Shown in pieces: positions 34,247-42,577 of a DNA stretch of 64,000 bases. The notes under the pieces were generated by a model. The model was not told the origin of the DNA. It worked only from the letters and a program-made list of their open reading frames with translations, and did no database searches. Made by a program: the position numbers and the translations under genes. How positions within the stretch are numbered: position 1 is the stretch's first letter; each line of letters opens with the position of its first letter. The stretch comes from JAFAMS01 sp963715815 (lineage in GTDB: Bacteria; Vulcanimicrobiota; Vulcanimicrobiia; Vulcanimicrobiales; Vulcanimicrobiaceae): positions 2,728,001-2,792,000 of the forward strand of contig OY970278.1 of the NCBI GenBank assembly GCA_963715815.1, read 5' to 3'.

Positions 34247-35928
34247 GTGATAACCGATCACGACATTGTCGTCCTGGGTGCCGGCCTTGCCGGAATGCGG
34301 GCGGCGCTCGAGGCCGCCAGGAGCGGCTCGAACGTTGCCGTCGTCACCAAGGTCCATCCGCTGCGCAGTCACTCGAACGCTGCGCAGGGCGGCATCAACG
34401 CCGCCATCGGCGAGGGCGACTCATGGGAATCGCACGCCTTTGACACGATTAAAGGAAGCGACTATCTGGCGGACCAGGACGCCGTCGAGATCATGTGCCG
34501 CGAAGCGCCCGCCGACGTCATGGAATTCGAGCACATGGGCGTCATCTTCTATCGCAACGCGGAAGGGAAGCTCGGAACGCGCGCGTTCGGCGGCGCATCA
34601 CAAGCCCGGACATATTTCGTCGGCGACATCACCGGCCAAGCGCTGCTTGTGACGCTTTACGATCAGATCCTCAAGGCCGGCGTCAAAGTCTACGAAGAGT
34701 GGTTCGTGACGTCCTTATATATGGAAGACGGGCGCTGCCGCGGCGTCGTCGGCCTGGAGATGATCACGGGCGAGCTGCATCTCTTACGTTGTAAAGCCGT
34801 CATCAACGGCGCCGGCGGTGTCGGCCGTCTGTACGAGCCGAGCACGAACGCGTTGATCTGCACGGGCGACGGATATGGGCTCGCGTATCGCGCGGGCGCG
34901 CCGCTCATGGACATGGAGATGGTGCAATACCATCCGACGACACTTGCGGGCAGCGGATTCCTCATGACGGAAGCCGCGCGCGGCGAAGGCGCGTATCTTT
35001 TGAATTCTCTTGGCGATCGTTTTATGAAGACGTACGCGCCCAAGATGATGGAGCTCGCGTCGCGCGACGTCGTTTCTCGCTCCGAGGCAACGGAGATCGC
35101 AGCCGGCCGCGGCATCGACGGCAACGTTCTGCTCGACCTGCGCCATCTTGGCCCCGACATCGTACTCAAGAAGTTACCGCAAGTTCACGAGATGGCGCTC
35201 GACTATTTGGGCTTGGACATGCTCAAAGACCCGATTCCGGTTCGGCCCGGTATGCACTACATGATGGGCGGCGTGAAGACGGATGCCAATGGTGCGACAC
35301 AGGTTCCGGGTCTGTACGCAGCCGGCGAAGTCGCGTGCGTGAGCGTGCACGGCGGCAATCGGCTCGGTGCGAACTCACTGCTCGATACGATCGTCTTCGG
35401 ACGGCATTCCGGCAAGCACGCTTCCGAATACGTGAAGACTGTTTCGGATTCGAACGGTGGCGAAAAACTGCTCAAATCCGAACAAAAGCGCATCGCCGAT
35501 TTACTGGCGCGTCCGTACACCGGTGAGACGCATGCACGATTGCGGCTTGAGCTGGCGACGATGATGGACAAATATGTCGGCGTCTATCGCGACGAAGCCG
35601 GCCTCGAAGAAGCGCTGAAGAAACAGCAAGACATCAAGAAGCGATACGCATCGGTTGCTGTCGGCGACAAAGGACGCGTCTACAATCAGGCGTTGACGTT
35701 CGCGCTCGAACTCGGCTTCATGATCGACGTCGCCGAGACAATCAATCCGAAGCGCGATCCTGCGCAAAGAAAGCCGCGGCGCGCAAGCGCGCACGGACTA
35801 TCCGCTACGCAACGACGCGGAGTGGCTCAAGCACATCCTCGTTCACTACAAGTGGCGACACCGCCCCCGAGATCACTTATCTGCCCGTCACGATCACCAA
35901 ATGGAAGCCGGAGGCTCGCACGTACTAA
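34247..35928 (+). CDS. sdhA: Succinate dehydrogenase/fumarate reductase flavoprotein subunit; two frameshifts near 35768 and 35865
   Basis: About 559 residues after two one-base corrections at the C terminus; starts with GTG after GAGGAGG. FAD fold GAGLAG (11-16), covalent-FAD His42 in SHSNAAQGG, substrate-site HPTTLAGSGF and TEAARGEG, and HGGNRLGANSLLDT. Beyond 35768 the frame shifts to one reading ARTDYPLRNDAEWLKHILVHYK, then again to PEITYLPVTITKWKP and the TAA at 35926. Oxidises succinate (or reduces fumarate). ATG of sdhB overlaps its TAA. The C-terminal Arg/His of the active site are upstream of the frameshifts. Confidence 0.9.
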
Positions 35929-36936
35929 TGAAGTTCACGATCGAGGTCGGACGCTACAACCCCGAAGGGACGTACGCGGACAACGCCATTCAAGGCGCGC
36001 CGTATCCCGCACCATGGGCGTCCTCTCCGCCACGGCGCTATCAGACGTACGAAGTCGATCTTCCTGAACATGCCGTCGTTCTCGACGCGTTAATCGAGAT
36101 TCGCGAATATCAGGACGAGTCGGTCGCGGTTCGCTGCGCCTGCCGCAGCGCCATTTGCGGATCGTGCGCGATGTGGGTGAACGGCCATGCAAATCTCGCC
36201 TGCAAGAGTAAGCTGCAAGAATTCACAAAGGACGGCAAGACGCGCGTCGAGTCACCGCCCTCGATGCCGGTAATTCGCGATCTCGTTTGGGACATGAAGC
36301 CCTTCTGGGACGATCATCGTCGCGTCACGCCGTGGCTCGAAAACAAGCCGCTTCCACCGCCGATGCAAGAGTATCGTCGTCGCGAACGAAGCGATGGAAG
36401 AGCTGATCCAGGAAGTCACCTGTATCAGCTGCGGCTGCTGCTTGATGGACTGCGAGTCGTTCGCGGTCAATCCAGATTTCATGGGACCTCACGCGCTCGC
36501 AAAAGCCTATCGCTATGCTGCCGATCCGCGCGATGCCCAGACGCAGGAGCGTTTGGGTGAGTACAGCCAGCACGGCGGAATTTGGGATTGCACCCACTGC
36601 TTCGAATGCGTCCAACAGTGTCCGAAAGGCGTCGAACCGCTCGAGCAGATTCTTAAGCTGCGCCGCATGGCGGTCAACGCCGGATACACGCACAATGCGG
36701 GGACGCGTCACGCCGACGCGTTTGCCGAATCCGTCAAGCATAGCGGACGGCTGAACGAGCTGACGCTTTTGCCGAAATCGGTCGGCTTCTTCAATATCAT
36801 CGGCCAGTTGCAAACTCTGCCGAGTGCGTTCAACATGATCCGCGCCGGGAAACTGCCGCCGATCATCCACAAAACGATCCCTGGCGTCAAACGCATTAAA
36901 GCGATCTTCGATCGCGTTGGAGGAAGATTCAAGTGA
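35928..36936 (+). CDS. sdhB: Succinate dehydrogenase/fumarate reductase iron-sulfur subunit; one frameshift near 36376
   Basis: About 335 residues after discounting one extra base between 36374 and 36384. [2Fe-2S] ligands Cys72, Cys77, Cys80 and Cys92 (CRSAICGSC...C). After the shift the frame reads VVANEAMEELIQEVTCISCGCCLMDC and CTHCFECVQQCPKG, the [4Fe-4S]/[3Fe-4S] ligands. Longer than classical SdhB and with an extended C-terminal helix region, as in archaeal and epsilonproteobacterial non-classical enzymes. GTG of the downstream gene overlaps its TGA. Confidence 0.9.
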
Positions 36937-37817
36937 AAGTCGCGTTTCATCCCGGCTGCGTCTCGAAGGGCGCGTGCCCGGAGCTCTACGTTTCGGCAAC
37001 CAAAATTGCCGGACCGTTGGGACTTGAGCTCGAAGAACTGTTCGAAGCATCATGCACCGGCGCCGGCGTGCTCAGCGAACAGAATCCGGATCTCGGCGAT
37101 TCACTGAACGCTTTGACGCTCGCGATGGCCGAAAGCAAGGGCGGCATGTTGATGACGATCTGCAGCACGTGCCAAGGCGTCCTCTCCAGCGTCAATCACA
37201 CGTTCGAAAAGAAACCCGAGCGACTCGAAAAGGCAAACAAGACGATCCAAGACCAAGGCTACACGTACAAAGGAACGACCAAAGTCAAGCATCTTTTATG
37301 GATGCTGTTCGAAGACATCGGCGTCGACAAACTCAAGTCGGCGATAAAGCGTAAATTGACCGGACTCAAGATCGCGCCGTTCTACGGCTGCTATATCTTG
37401 CGTCCCAGCGATTCGCTCGGTCTCAAAGAGCGTCCCGAGCGCAAGACCTATCTCGAGCAGTTGATCGAATTGCTCGGCGCGGAACGCGTCGACTACACGG
37501 GTTCCGGAAAATGCTGCGGCTTCCCGATGCTGACGTTCAACCGCGACAAGTCGCTTGCAATGGGCGGCAATCACATTCTCGAAGCGAAAGAAAAGGGCGC
37601 TGATGCGATGGTTACGCCGTGTCCGCTCTGTCATTTGAATCTGGATGGACAACAGCCCGACGCCGCGCTCGCCATCTCGCGGCCTCTCGAGACGCCGATC
37701 TTCCATCTGCCCCAGTTGCTCGGATTGGCGCTTGGCTTCTCGCCCGAAGAGCTACGACTCAACCATCACGTCGTCTCGACCAAACGAGCACTTGAGAAGG
37801 TAGAGCTCAAAGTCTAG
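36933..37817 (+). CDS. Non-classical succinate dehydrogenase subunit SdhE/HdrB-like (two CCG domains)
   Basis: 294 residues, GTG start overlapping sdhB. Two cysteine-rich CCG domains: an N-terminal one (FHPGCVSKGACPE; MLMTICSTCQGVLS) and a C-terminal one (FYGCYILRP; SGKCCGFPML; TPCPLCHLNLD). This is the HdrB/SdhE membrane-linked subunit that replaces the heme-b anchor SdhCD in type E succinate:quinone oxidoreductases. With sdhA and sdhB it forms one operon; no SdhC/SdhD anchor follows. Confidence 0.88.
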   Translation: MKVAFHPGCVSKGACPELYVSATKIAGPLGLELEELFEASCTGAGVLSEQNPDLGDSLNALTLAMAESKGGMLMTICSTCQGVLSSVNHTFEKKPERLEKANKTIQDQGYTYKGTTKVKHLLWMLFEDIGVDKLKSAIKRKLTGLKIAPFYGCYILRPSDSLGLKERPERKTYLEQLIELLGAERVDYTGSGKCCGFPMLTFNRDKSLAMGGNHILEAKEKGADAMVTPCPLCHLNLDGQQPDAALAISRPLETPIFHLPQLLGLALGFSPEELRLNHHVVSTKRALEKVELKV

Positions 37818-37820
37818 CCT

Positions 37821-37845
37821 TGTCATCCCGAGCGAAGTCGAGGGA
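37821..37845 (+). repeat. Dispersed REP-like repeat, copy 1
   Basis: TGTCATCCCGAGCGAAGTCG followed by AGGGA. Variants recur at 45016-45060, inverted at 45164-45209, and in shortened form at 57965-57983. This copy sits between sdhE and the thioesterase and its GAGGGA end is the thioesterase ribosome site. Confidence 0.7.
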
Positions 37846-37848
37846 CAG

Positions 37849-38244
37849 ATGAAATCGATGCCACTAGGCGCTAAAGGCATTTTCACTCTCGAAGTCAGGC
37901 CCGATCATCTCGCCTCCCGCTTCAAAGACGCGACTCTTCCACCAGTGTTCTCGACTCCCGTCATGGTGATGGTGATGGAGAACGCCGCGCTCAACGCGAT
38001 CAAAGCCTATCTCGAGGCGGGCGAAAGCGCGGTCGGAACGCGCGTCGACATAAAACATCTCGCCGCTACTCCGGTCGGCATGCACGTCACCGGCGAAGCC
38101 GAGGTCACGCACGTCGACGGCCGCCGAATCGAGTTCGACGTACGCGCCAAGGATGAAGACGAACTGATCGGCGAGGGAACGCACGAACGGATGATCGTCG
38201 ACGTCGCGCGCCTCGCCAAACGTCTAGAAGCGAAGTCCCGCTAG
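37849..38244 (+). CDS. FlK-like (fluoroacetyl-CoA thioesterase family) hotdog protein
   Basis: 131-residue hotdog fold. The family signature is complete: STPVMVMVMENAALNAI, VGTRVDIKHLAATPVGMHVTGEAEV, and the C-terminal GEGTHERMIVD. Bacterial members hydrolyse short acyl-CoA thioesters, and FlK acts on fluoroacetyl-CoA; whether this one does is unknown. The ribosome site is donated by the upstream repeat. It shares CTAG stop bases with the convergent hemerythrin gene. Confidence 0.83.
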   Translation: MKSMPLGAKGIFTLEVRPDHLASRFKDATLPPVFSTPVMVMVMENAALNAIKAYLEAGESAVGTRVDIKHLAATPVGMHVTGEAEVTHVDGRRIEFDVRAKDEDELIGEGTHERMIVDVARLAKRLEAKSR

Positions 38245-38747
38245 CGGCGGGCGACCCGGCGCTTGGCTCGTGCCTTCGAACGTTTCTTGTGAACGCCGTT
38301 CGTTGAGGGACGGCGTTGCTTGGCTCGCTCCCACGCCTCTCCGATCGCCTCGAGTTCGCTCTGGTCGAGCATCTCGCGGGCAATGCCGAAGACTTTCGAT
38401 TCTTCTTCTTTGACGTGGTGCTTTACGTTTTCGCCTAGGACTTGCAGCTCGGCTTTGAATTGCTCGTCGGGTTTCCGGCCGCTCCGGAGCATTTCCATTA
38501 GGCTCTTTGCGCCGGCGTGCTCGGTATAGGCTTCGAAGACGTCGACTTTGTCTTCTTCGCCCTTGGCTTGTGCCTTGAGCCGGGCGTAAAATAGGCGTTC
38601 TTCGATCGCGAGATGCGTCGAGAGCTTCGTTGCGATCTCTGCGGCAAGCTCGCGGAGCCTCTCGTCGCCGGCATCACATTTGGTCACCTCGTCGAGGAGC
38701 GCCCCGACCTCACGATGCTCTTGCTTGATGATACTGAGTACGTCCAT
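38241..38747 (-). CDS. Hemerythrin-domain protein
   Basis: 168 residues. Four-helix hemerythrin-like domain with His ligands in IKQEHREVG, STHLAIEERLFY and KHHVKEEESKVF, with carboxylates in the E-E-R and E-E-E stretches, forming a diiron site. A basic Lys/Arg tail follows (KKRSKARAKRRVARR). Cytoplasmic; likely binds O2, NO or iron. The basic tail suggests nucleic-acid or polyanion contact. Divergent from the DUF6496 gene, 160 bp away. Confidence 0.85.
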   Translation of the reverse strand: MDVLSIIKQEHREVGALLDEVTKCDAGDERLRELAAEIATKLSTHLAIEERLFYARLKAQAKGEEDKVDVFEAYTEHAGAKSLMEMLRSGRKPDEQFKAELQVLGENVKHHVKEEESKVFGIAREMLDQSELEAIGEAWERAKQRRPSTNGVHKKRSKARAKRRVARR

Positions 38748-38907
38748 GACGGAACCTCACTTTGAAAAATGTTGCAGTTCGCAACTGTGCGGGAAAGACA
38801 GTACCCAGAAATGGGAAAAAACATCAACGCAACCCACTACGATCTGATCCCCGCCGTCAGCCGGCGAGCGCAAGAGCGCCCGCGGAAAATAGGGTAGAAG
38901 CACTCGT

Positions 38908-39111
38908 ATGGCACGCAAGAAATCAAAGCGCAAGTACTCGAAAGGCGCGAGCCGTAAGGTCGCACGCGCGATGACCAAACTAAAAAAAGGGACGCTCAAG
39001 TCAGGTCGCTCGAAGAAAAAAGTAACGAGCCGCAAACAGGCAATCGCGATCGGCCTGAGCGAGGCACGCAAGCGCGGCGCAAAGGTTCCGAAGAAGAAAA
39101 AATCCCGCTGA
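38908..39111 (+). CDS. DUF6496 small basic protein
   Basis: 67 residues, more than one third Lys/Arg (MARKKSKRKYSKGASRKVAR...). The GTLKSGRSKKKVTSRKQAIAIGLSEARK stretch is the DUF6496 core found in small proteins of many soil and plant bacteria, thought to bind DNA or RNA. Two bases upstream of the Nramp gene, so probably co-transcribed. Divergent from hemerythrin. Confidence 0.8.
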   Translation: MARKKSKRKYSKGASRKVARAMTKLKKGTLKSGRSKKKVTSRKQAIAIGLSEARKRGAKVPKKKKSR

Positions 39112-39112
39112 A

Positions 39113-40387
39113 ATGATGCGGCTCGCCTCGCGCGTTTGGCAATTCTTCCGAACGCTCGGGCCCGGCCTCATCACCGGAGCGGCGGACGACGACCCCTCTG
39201 GAATCTCAACCTACTCGGTTGCCGGCGCGAGCGCCGGCTATTCAATGTTGTGGCTGACCCTGCTCTCGACCCCCATGATGGCAGTGATCCAAGGGATGTG
39301 CGCGCGCCTCGCAATGGTCACTGGGCGAGGCCTCGCCGGTCTAATGCGCCAGACGCTGCCGCGTCCACTCGTGTACGTGCTGGCTACGATTGTCGTCGTC
39401 GCCAACACATTCAACATTGGCGCAGATCTCGGGGGCATGGCCGCGGCGGCGCACCTCGTCCTTTCTCTGCCGGTCGCAATTTGGACTGTCTTCTTCGGAG
39501 TCGCACTCATCGCCGCGCAAATCCGTTTCTCGTACGAGAGCATCGCGCGCATCTGTAAATGGTTGACGCTTGCGCTATTCGCATACCTCGTCACGGCTTT
39601 CGTCGTCCATCCACCATGGGCGCGCGTCTTCGAGCATCTCGTCATTCCTGAGGTGCACTTGGCTTCCGGATGGCTTTCGACGATGGTCGGCGTTTTGGGG
39701 ACGACGATTACACCCTATCTGTTCTTTTGGCAATCGTCACTGATGGTCGAGGAAGAAAAATCGCACGGCCACATGACGCTCGCCTCACGAAAAGGTACGG
39801 ACGAAAAGTCGATCCGCGCCGCCCACGCCGACATCAACACGGGCATGATCTATTCGAACGTGGTCGCCTTTTTTATCATCGTCACCACAGCCGCGACGCT
39901 CGGCGCGCACGGTAAGCACGGCATCGCGACTGCACAGCAGGCGGCGGAGGCGCTGCGTCCGCTGGCCGGCAACTTTGCGGCCTCTCTTTTCACGATCGGA
40001 ATGATCGGAACCGGAATACTCGCCGTCCCGGTGCTCGCATGTTCCTCGGCGTACGTCGTGAGTGAAACGTTCCGGTTCCGCGAAGGCTTGAGCGAGAGCT
40101 TTATGCGCGCACCGCAGTTTTACGTCGTGATCATTGCCGGCATTCTGATCGGCATAGCCATCGACTTACTGCGCGTCGACCCGATCAAAGCGCTGTTCTG
40201 GTCGGCCGTCCTCAACGGCGTTGCGGCGGTCCCGATCCTCGCGGTGATCGTCCTGTTGGCATCGAGCAAAAGCATCATGGGGAAGTGGCGCAGCTCTATG
40301 CTCGCGCGAGTTTGGGGATGGGCAACCGTCGCGCTGATGGCGTGCGCTGCGGCCGGAATGTTCTATTTCATCGCGCGCGGCGAGTGA
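39113..40387 (+). CDS. Nramp-related metal transporter with a non-canonical metal site
   Basis: 424 residues, about 11 membrane helices. The Nramp TM1 signature DPGN is replaced by DDDPSGISTYS and the TM6 MPH motif by ITPYLFFWQ, so the Asn and Met ligands of Mn/Fe transporters are absent while the Asp is kept. This is the pattern of the Nramp-related subfamilies that take up other divalent ions such as Mg2+. It is preceded by a DUF6496 gene. 20-nt overlap with the convergent CitE-like gene at the stop. Confidence 0.85.
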   Translation: MMRLASRVWQFFRTLGPGLITGAADDDPSGISTYSVAGASAGYSMLWLTLLSTPMMAVIQGMCARLAMVTGRGLAGLMRQTLPRPLVYVLATIVVVANTFNIGADLGGMAAAAHLVLSLPVAIWTVFFGVALIAAQIRFSYESIARICKWLTLALFAYLVTAFVVHPPWARVFEHLVIPEVHLASGWLSTMVGVLGTTITPYLFFWQSSLMVEEEKSHGHMTLASRKGTDEKSIRAAHADINTGMIYSNVVAFFIIVTTAATLGAHGKHGIATAQQAAEALRPLAGNFAASLFTIGMIGTGILAVPVLACSSAYVVSETFRFREGLSESFMRAPQFYVVIIAGILIGIAIDLLRVDPIKALFWSAVLNGVAAVPILAVIVLLASSKSIMGKWRSSMLARVWGWATVALMACAAAGMFYFIARGE

Positions 40388-41273
40388 GCGCGTCCTTCTG
40401 CTCGATCGCCGCTTGGCGTTCGAGAATGCGTTCGGCGCGGCGCAGCGTCGGCGTATCGATCATGCGTCCATCGAGGCTCGCGGAGGCGCGTCCAGCGCGT
40501 AACGCTGCTTGCATCAGCTCGATCGTCTTGCGCGCGCGTTCGACTTGCTCTGCGCTTGGCGAGAAAGCACGATTGAGCACCGGGACTTGCGCGGGATGGA
40601 TGCACGAGGATCCCTTGAAGCCGAATTGCGCCGAGCGAATCGCGGACTCTTCATATTCGGTCAAGTCTCGAAAATCGAAGGCACTTCCGAGCCGTCCGTA
40701 GGCTTGAATTCCGGCGGCCGCTGCAGCCTGCACCGAAAGCGCGTTGCCGTAGAACCGCTCCCAACCCTCGAGCGTCGTTTCGACACCGAGCTCTTCAGTC
40801 GCGTCCTCGGCTCCGTACGAGATGCCGAACACGCGCTCGACGTGCTCGCACTCGGCGACGATCTCATTGATGTTCAACACGCCGCGCGCACTTTCAATCG
40901 CGCACAATATGCCGACGGAGCCCGGCGCTAAGCCGGCTGCAAGCTCGCGCTCGTGAATCAACGCGTCCAGTATGGCGAGCTCTTGCGCAGTCTCCAGCTT
41001 TGGAAAGAGAATCCCGTCGATGCCGGGCGAAATCGCGGCGTCCAGATCTTGCACGCGCTGCTCGAATGGTTTGTTGATCCGCACGAGCACGTCGGCACCG
41101 CTCTGACTGACGCTCGGGTACGCGGCGCTAAGAACAGTCCGCGCGCCAGCCTTTTCGCTCTCGGGAACCGAGTCTTCGAGATCGAGGATGATCGCGTCGG
41201 CGCCGCGTTCATGCGCACGTTCGATATAATGCGGAACATTGGCGGGAACGAATAACATCGAGCGTCGCACCAA
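40368..41273 (-). CDS. CitE-like (HpcH/HpaI) CoA-ester lyase
   Basis: 301 residues. Begins RRSMLFVPANVPHYIERA (CitE signature), has the LDLEDSVPE Mg-binding loop, Lys of LFPKLETAQEL, CAIESARGVLNINEI and GAEDATEELG. It matches malyl-CoA/citramalyl-CoA lyase-type proteins, which act on acyl-CoA intermediates of C2 or itaconate metabolism. No paired CitF, so not a citrate lyase. TTG or the adjacent GTG is the start. Substrate undecided. Confidence 0.86.
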   Translation of the reverse strand: MVRRSMLFVPANVPHYIERAHERGADAIILDLEDSVPESEKAGARTVLSAAYPSVSQSGADVLVRINKPFEQRVQDLDAAISPGIDGILFPKLETAQELAILDALIHERELAAGLAPGSVGILCAIESARGVLNINEIVAECEHVERVFGISYGAEDATEELGVETTLEGWERFYGNALSVQAAAAAGIQAYGRLGSAFDFRDLTEYEESAIRSAQFGFKGSSCIHPAQVPVLNRAFSPSAEQVERARKTIELMQAALRAGRASASLDGRMIDTPTLRRAERILERQAAIEQKDALTRRAR

Positions 41274-41302
41274 ACGCCGCGCACGCGCGGGGCGGTCGCG
41301 GT

Positions 41303-42223
41303 CTACGAAGCGAATGACGTCAGCTTCGAACGATCGATGTAGGCGATGCGGCCGCGTACGCGACGGATTGCGCTCGCCAACTCGAGATCTGCGACGGCTC
41401 GCGCGACGACTTCTTTGACGCTGCCCGTCGCAGCCGCGATTTGCGTAAGACGCAACGAGGGGAGGTGGATGGGGTCGACCGGCGCCAGACCGCTCTCGCT
41501 CGGGGCATATGGGACGAGCGCACTCGCGACCCGTGCGATCGTTTTCTTCGAGACGTGCGCGTGGACGAGATCGACTATCGCGCGCATTTGCTGCGTCGAG
41601 GATGCCGCCAGCGCGAGCGCAAAGCGCGAATCGGTTTCCGCAAACTGCAGTACGACCAGTTTCGGGAACAACAGGATCTCGGCTGCGTCGGACAACGTCG
41701 CAAAGCGCGAAAACGTCGGGCCGCCGTCGAGCATCGCGTTATTGCCAAACGCTTCGGTCTCGAGCACTTCGAATAAGATTTGCTCGCGCCCCGCGGGCGT
41801 ACCGACGATGGCAAGTACTTTGCCTTTGCGCACGACGCCCAAGAACGGCCACGCCGCTTCTTGTTCGGCGATGATCGTCTTGCGCGGAACCGCGCGCGAT
41901 TGCGCGGAGAGCGCGAGCGCATCGCGCGTTGATTGGTTAGCAGTCGCGAAAACCGGACAACGGTTCATGAACTCGGCGATCGATCCATGGGCGGAAGGCG
42001 GAAGCTTGCGCAGCGACACTTCCCAATGCTCGGTTCCCAAACGGCGCTGCAGCCACAGGTAGCGCTGAGCGTGCGTTTCTTCAAAGCGCCGGCGGAGCGG
42101 TCGAGGATCGTACTCGTAGATCACTTGGAGCGTGTCGTTGTCGCGCATTTCGGAGAACGCGCTAAGGACCAAACCGTGACGTTCCCACGCCGGCGTGCTG
42201 CGGAGGTCGAGCACTCCTCCCAT
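41303..42223 (-). CDS. Crp/Fnr-family regulator fused to an N-terminal DUF2249 domain
   Basis: 306 residues from the ATG at 42223 (GTG 3 codons on is an alternative, with a GGAGG too near). Residues 1-75 (DLRSTPAWERHGLVLSAFSEM, VIYEYDPRPLRRRFEE, EVSLRKL) are a DUF2249 domain, then a cyclic-nucleotide-type sensor (95-210) and a helix-turn-helix (SLRLTQIAAATGSVKEVVARAVADLE). The sensor lacks Cys ligands of Fnr. DUF2249 is usually tied to redox/nitrogen-oxide metabolism. Divergent from the SLH porin. Confidence 0.84.
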   Translation of the reverse strand: MGGVLDLRSTPAWERHGLVLSAFSEMRDNDTLQVIYEYDPRPLRRRFEETHAQRYLWLQRRLGTEHWEVSLRKLPPSAHGSIAEFMNRCPVFATANQSTRDALALSAQSRAVPRKTIIAEQEAAWPFLGVVRKGKVLAIVGTPAGREQILFEVLETEAFGNNAMLDGGPTFSRFATLSDAAEILLFPKLVVLQFAETDSRFALALAASSTQQMRAIVDLVHAHVSKKTIARVASALVPYAPSESGLAPVDPIHLPSLRLTQIAAATGSVKEVVARAVADLELASAIRRVRGRIAYIDRSKLTSFAS

Positions 42224-42577
42224 GGCTATCAATTAGGGCAGACCTACGAAGCTTCCCTATAACACGCGAGTCCTAGGCGATGGGCGAATGCTTATTAAGC
42301 TTACTAAAACAGATAAGCGCTCGTCCGGACGTCTCTGAGGCCCGCCGCCAGGGGCTGCCAAGACCAAGAAGGTGAGCGTTTCCCAATCTAGTCTCCCAGG
42401 AGGGATTCTCAGCCCCCGAGAACGACCAGGCGACCGGAAAAGTCGCTCGATAGTGACTTTGGTCATTTCTTTAAATAGCGAAGCAAGCTACCAAAGGTTA
42501 TAGAAGAGACACTAGAGGCCCGAACGACGGTTCGGGTTGCTGGGTCTCGCTTCGCACGTTTGTAAGAGGGTACAAAC
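42224..42577. promoter_or_regulatory. 354-bp regulatory region between the Crp-like regulator and the SLH porin
   Basis: The longest non-coding stretch of the window. From left to right it contains a CTGAG/CTCAG-closed segment (about 42336-42412) that could fold as a branched RNA, including a TCCC-AGGA-GGGA hairpin. Then comes the Crp-like palindrome at 42454-42465, and a hairpin CCCGAAC-GACG-GTTCGGG shortly before the porin ribosome site AAGAGGG. No protein-coding gene is convincing in it. A leader RNA of about 100 nt for the porin is likely; I cannot assign a known riboswitch class. Confidence 0.5.
42454..42465. promoter_or_regulatory. Crp/Fnr-like palindrome TGAC-N4-GTCA
   Basis: TGACTTTGGTCA, a perfect 4+4 inverted repeat with the arm pattern of Crp/Fnr-family sites (TGTGA-N6-TCACA has the same arms). 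It lies 230 nt from the regulator ATG and 112 nt from the porin start, so it could be bound by the adjacent DUF2249-Crp protein. AT-rich sequence TTTAAAT follows and may contain a -10. Confidence 0.4.

Noticed and set aside
35760..36067. Long alternative C terminus of SdhA in the original frame
   Set aside because: The reading after 35768 is Arg-rich shadow sequence, overlaps sdhB, and the shifted frames restore family sequence and a TAA that overlaps the sdhB ATG.
42224..42577. A known riboswitch class in the porin leader
   Set aside because: I compared it mentally with cobalamin, c-di-GMP, c-di-AMP, glycine and TPP cores and saw no convincing match.
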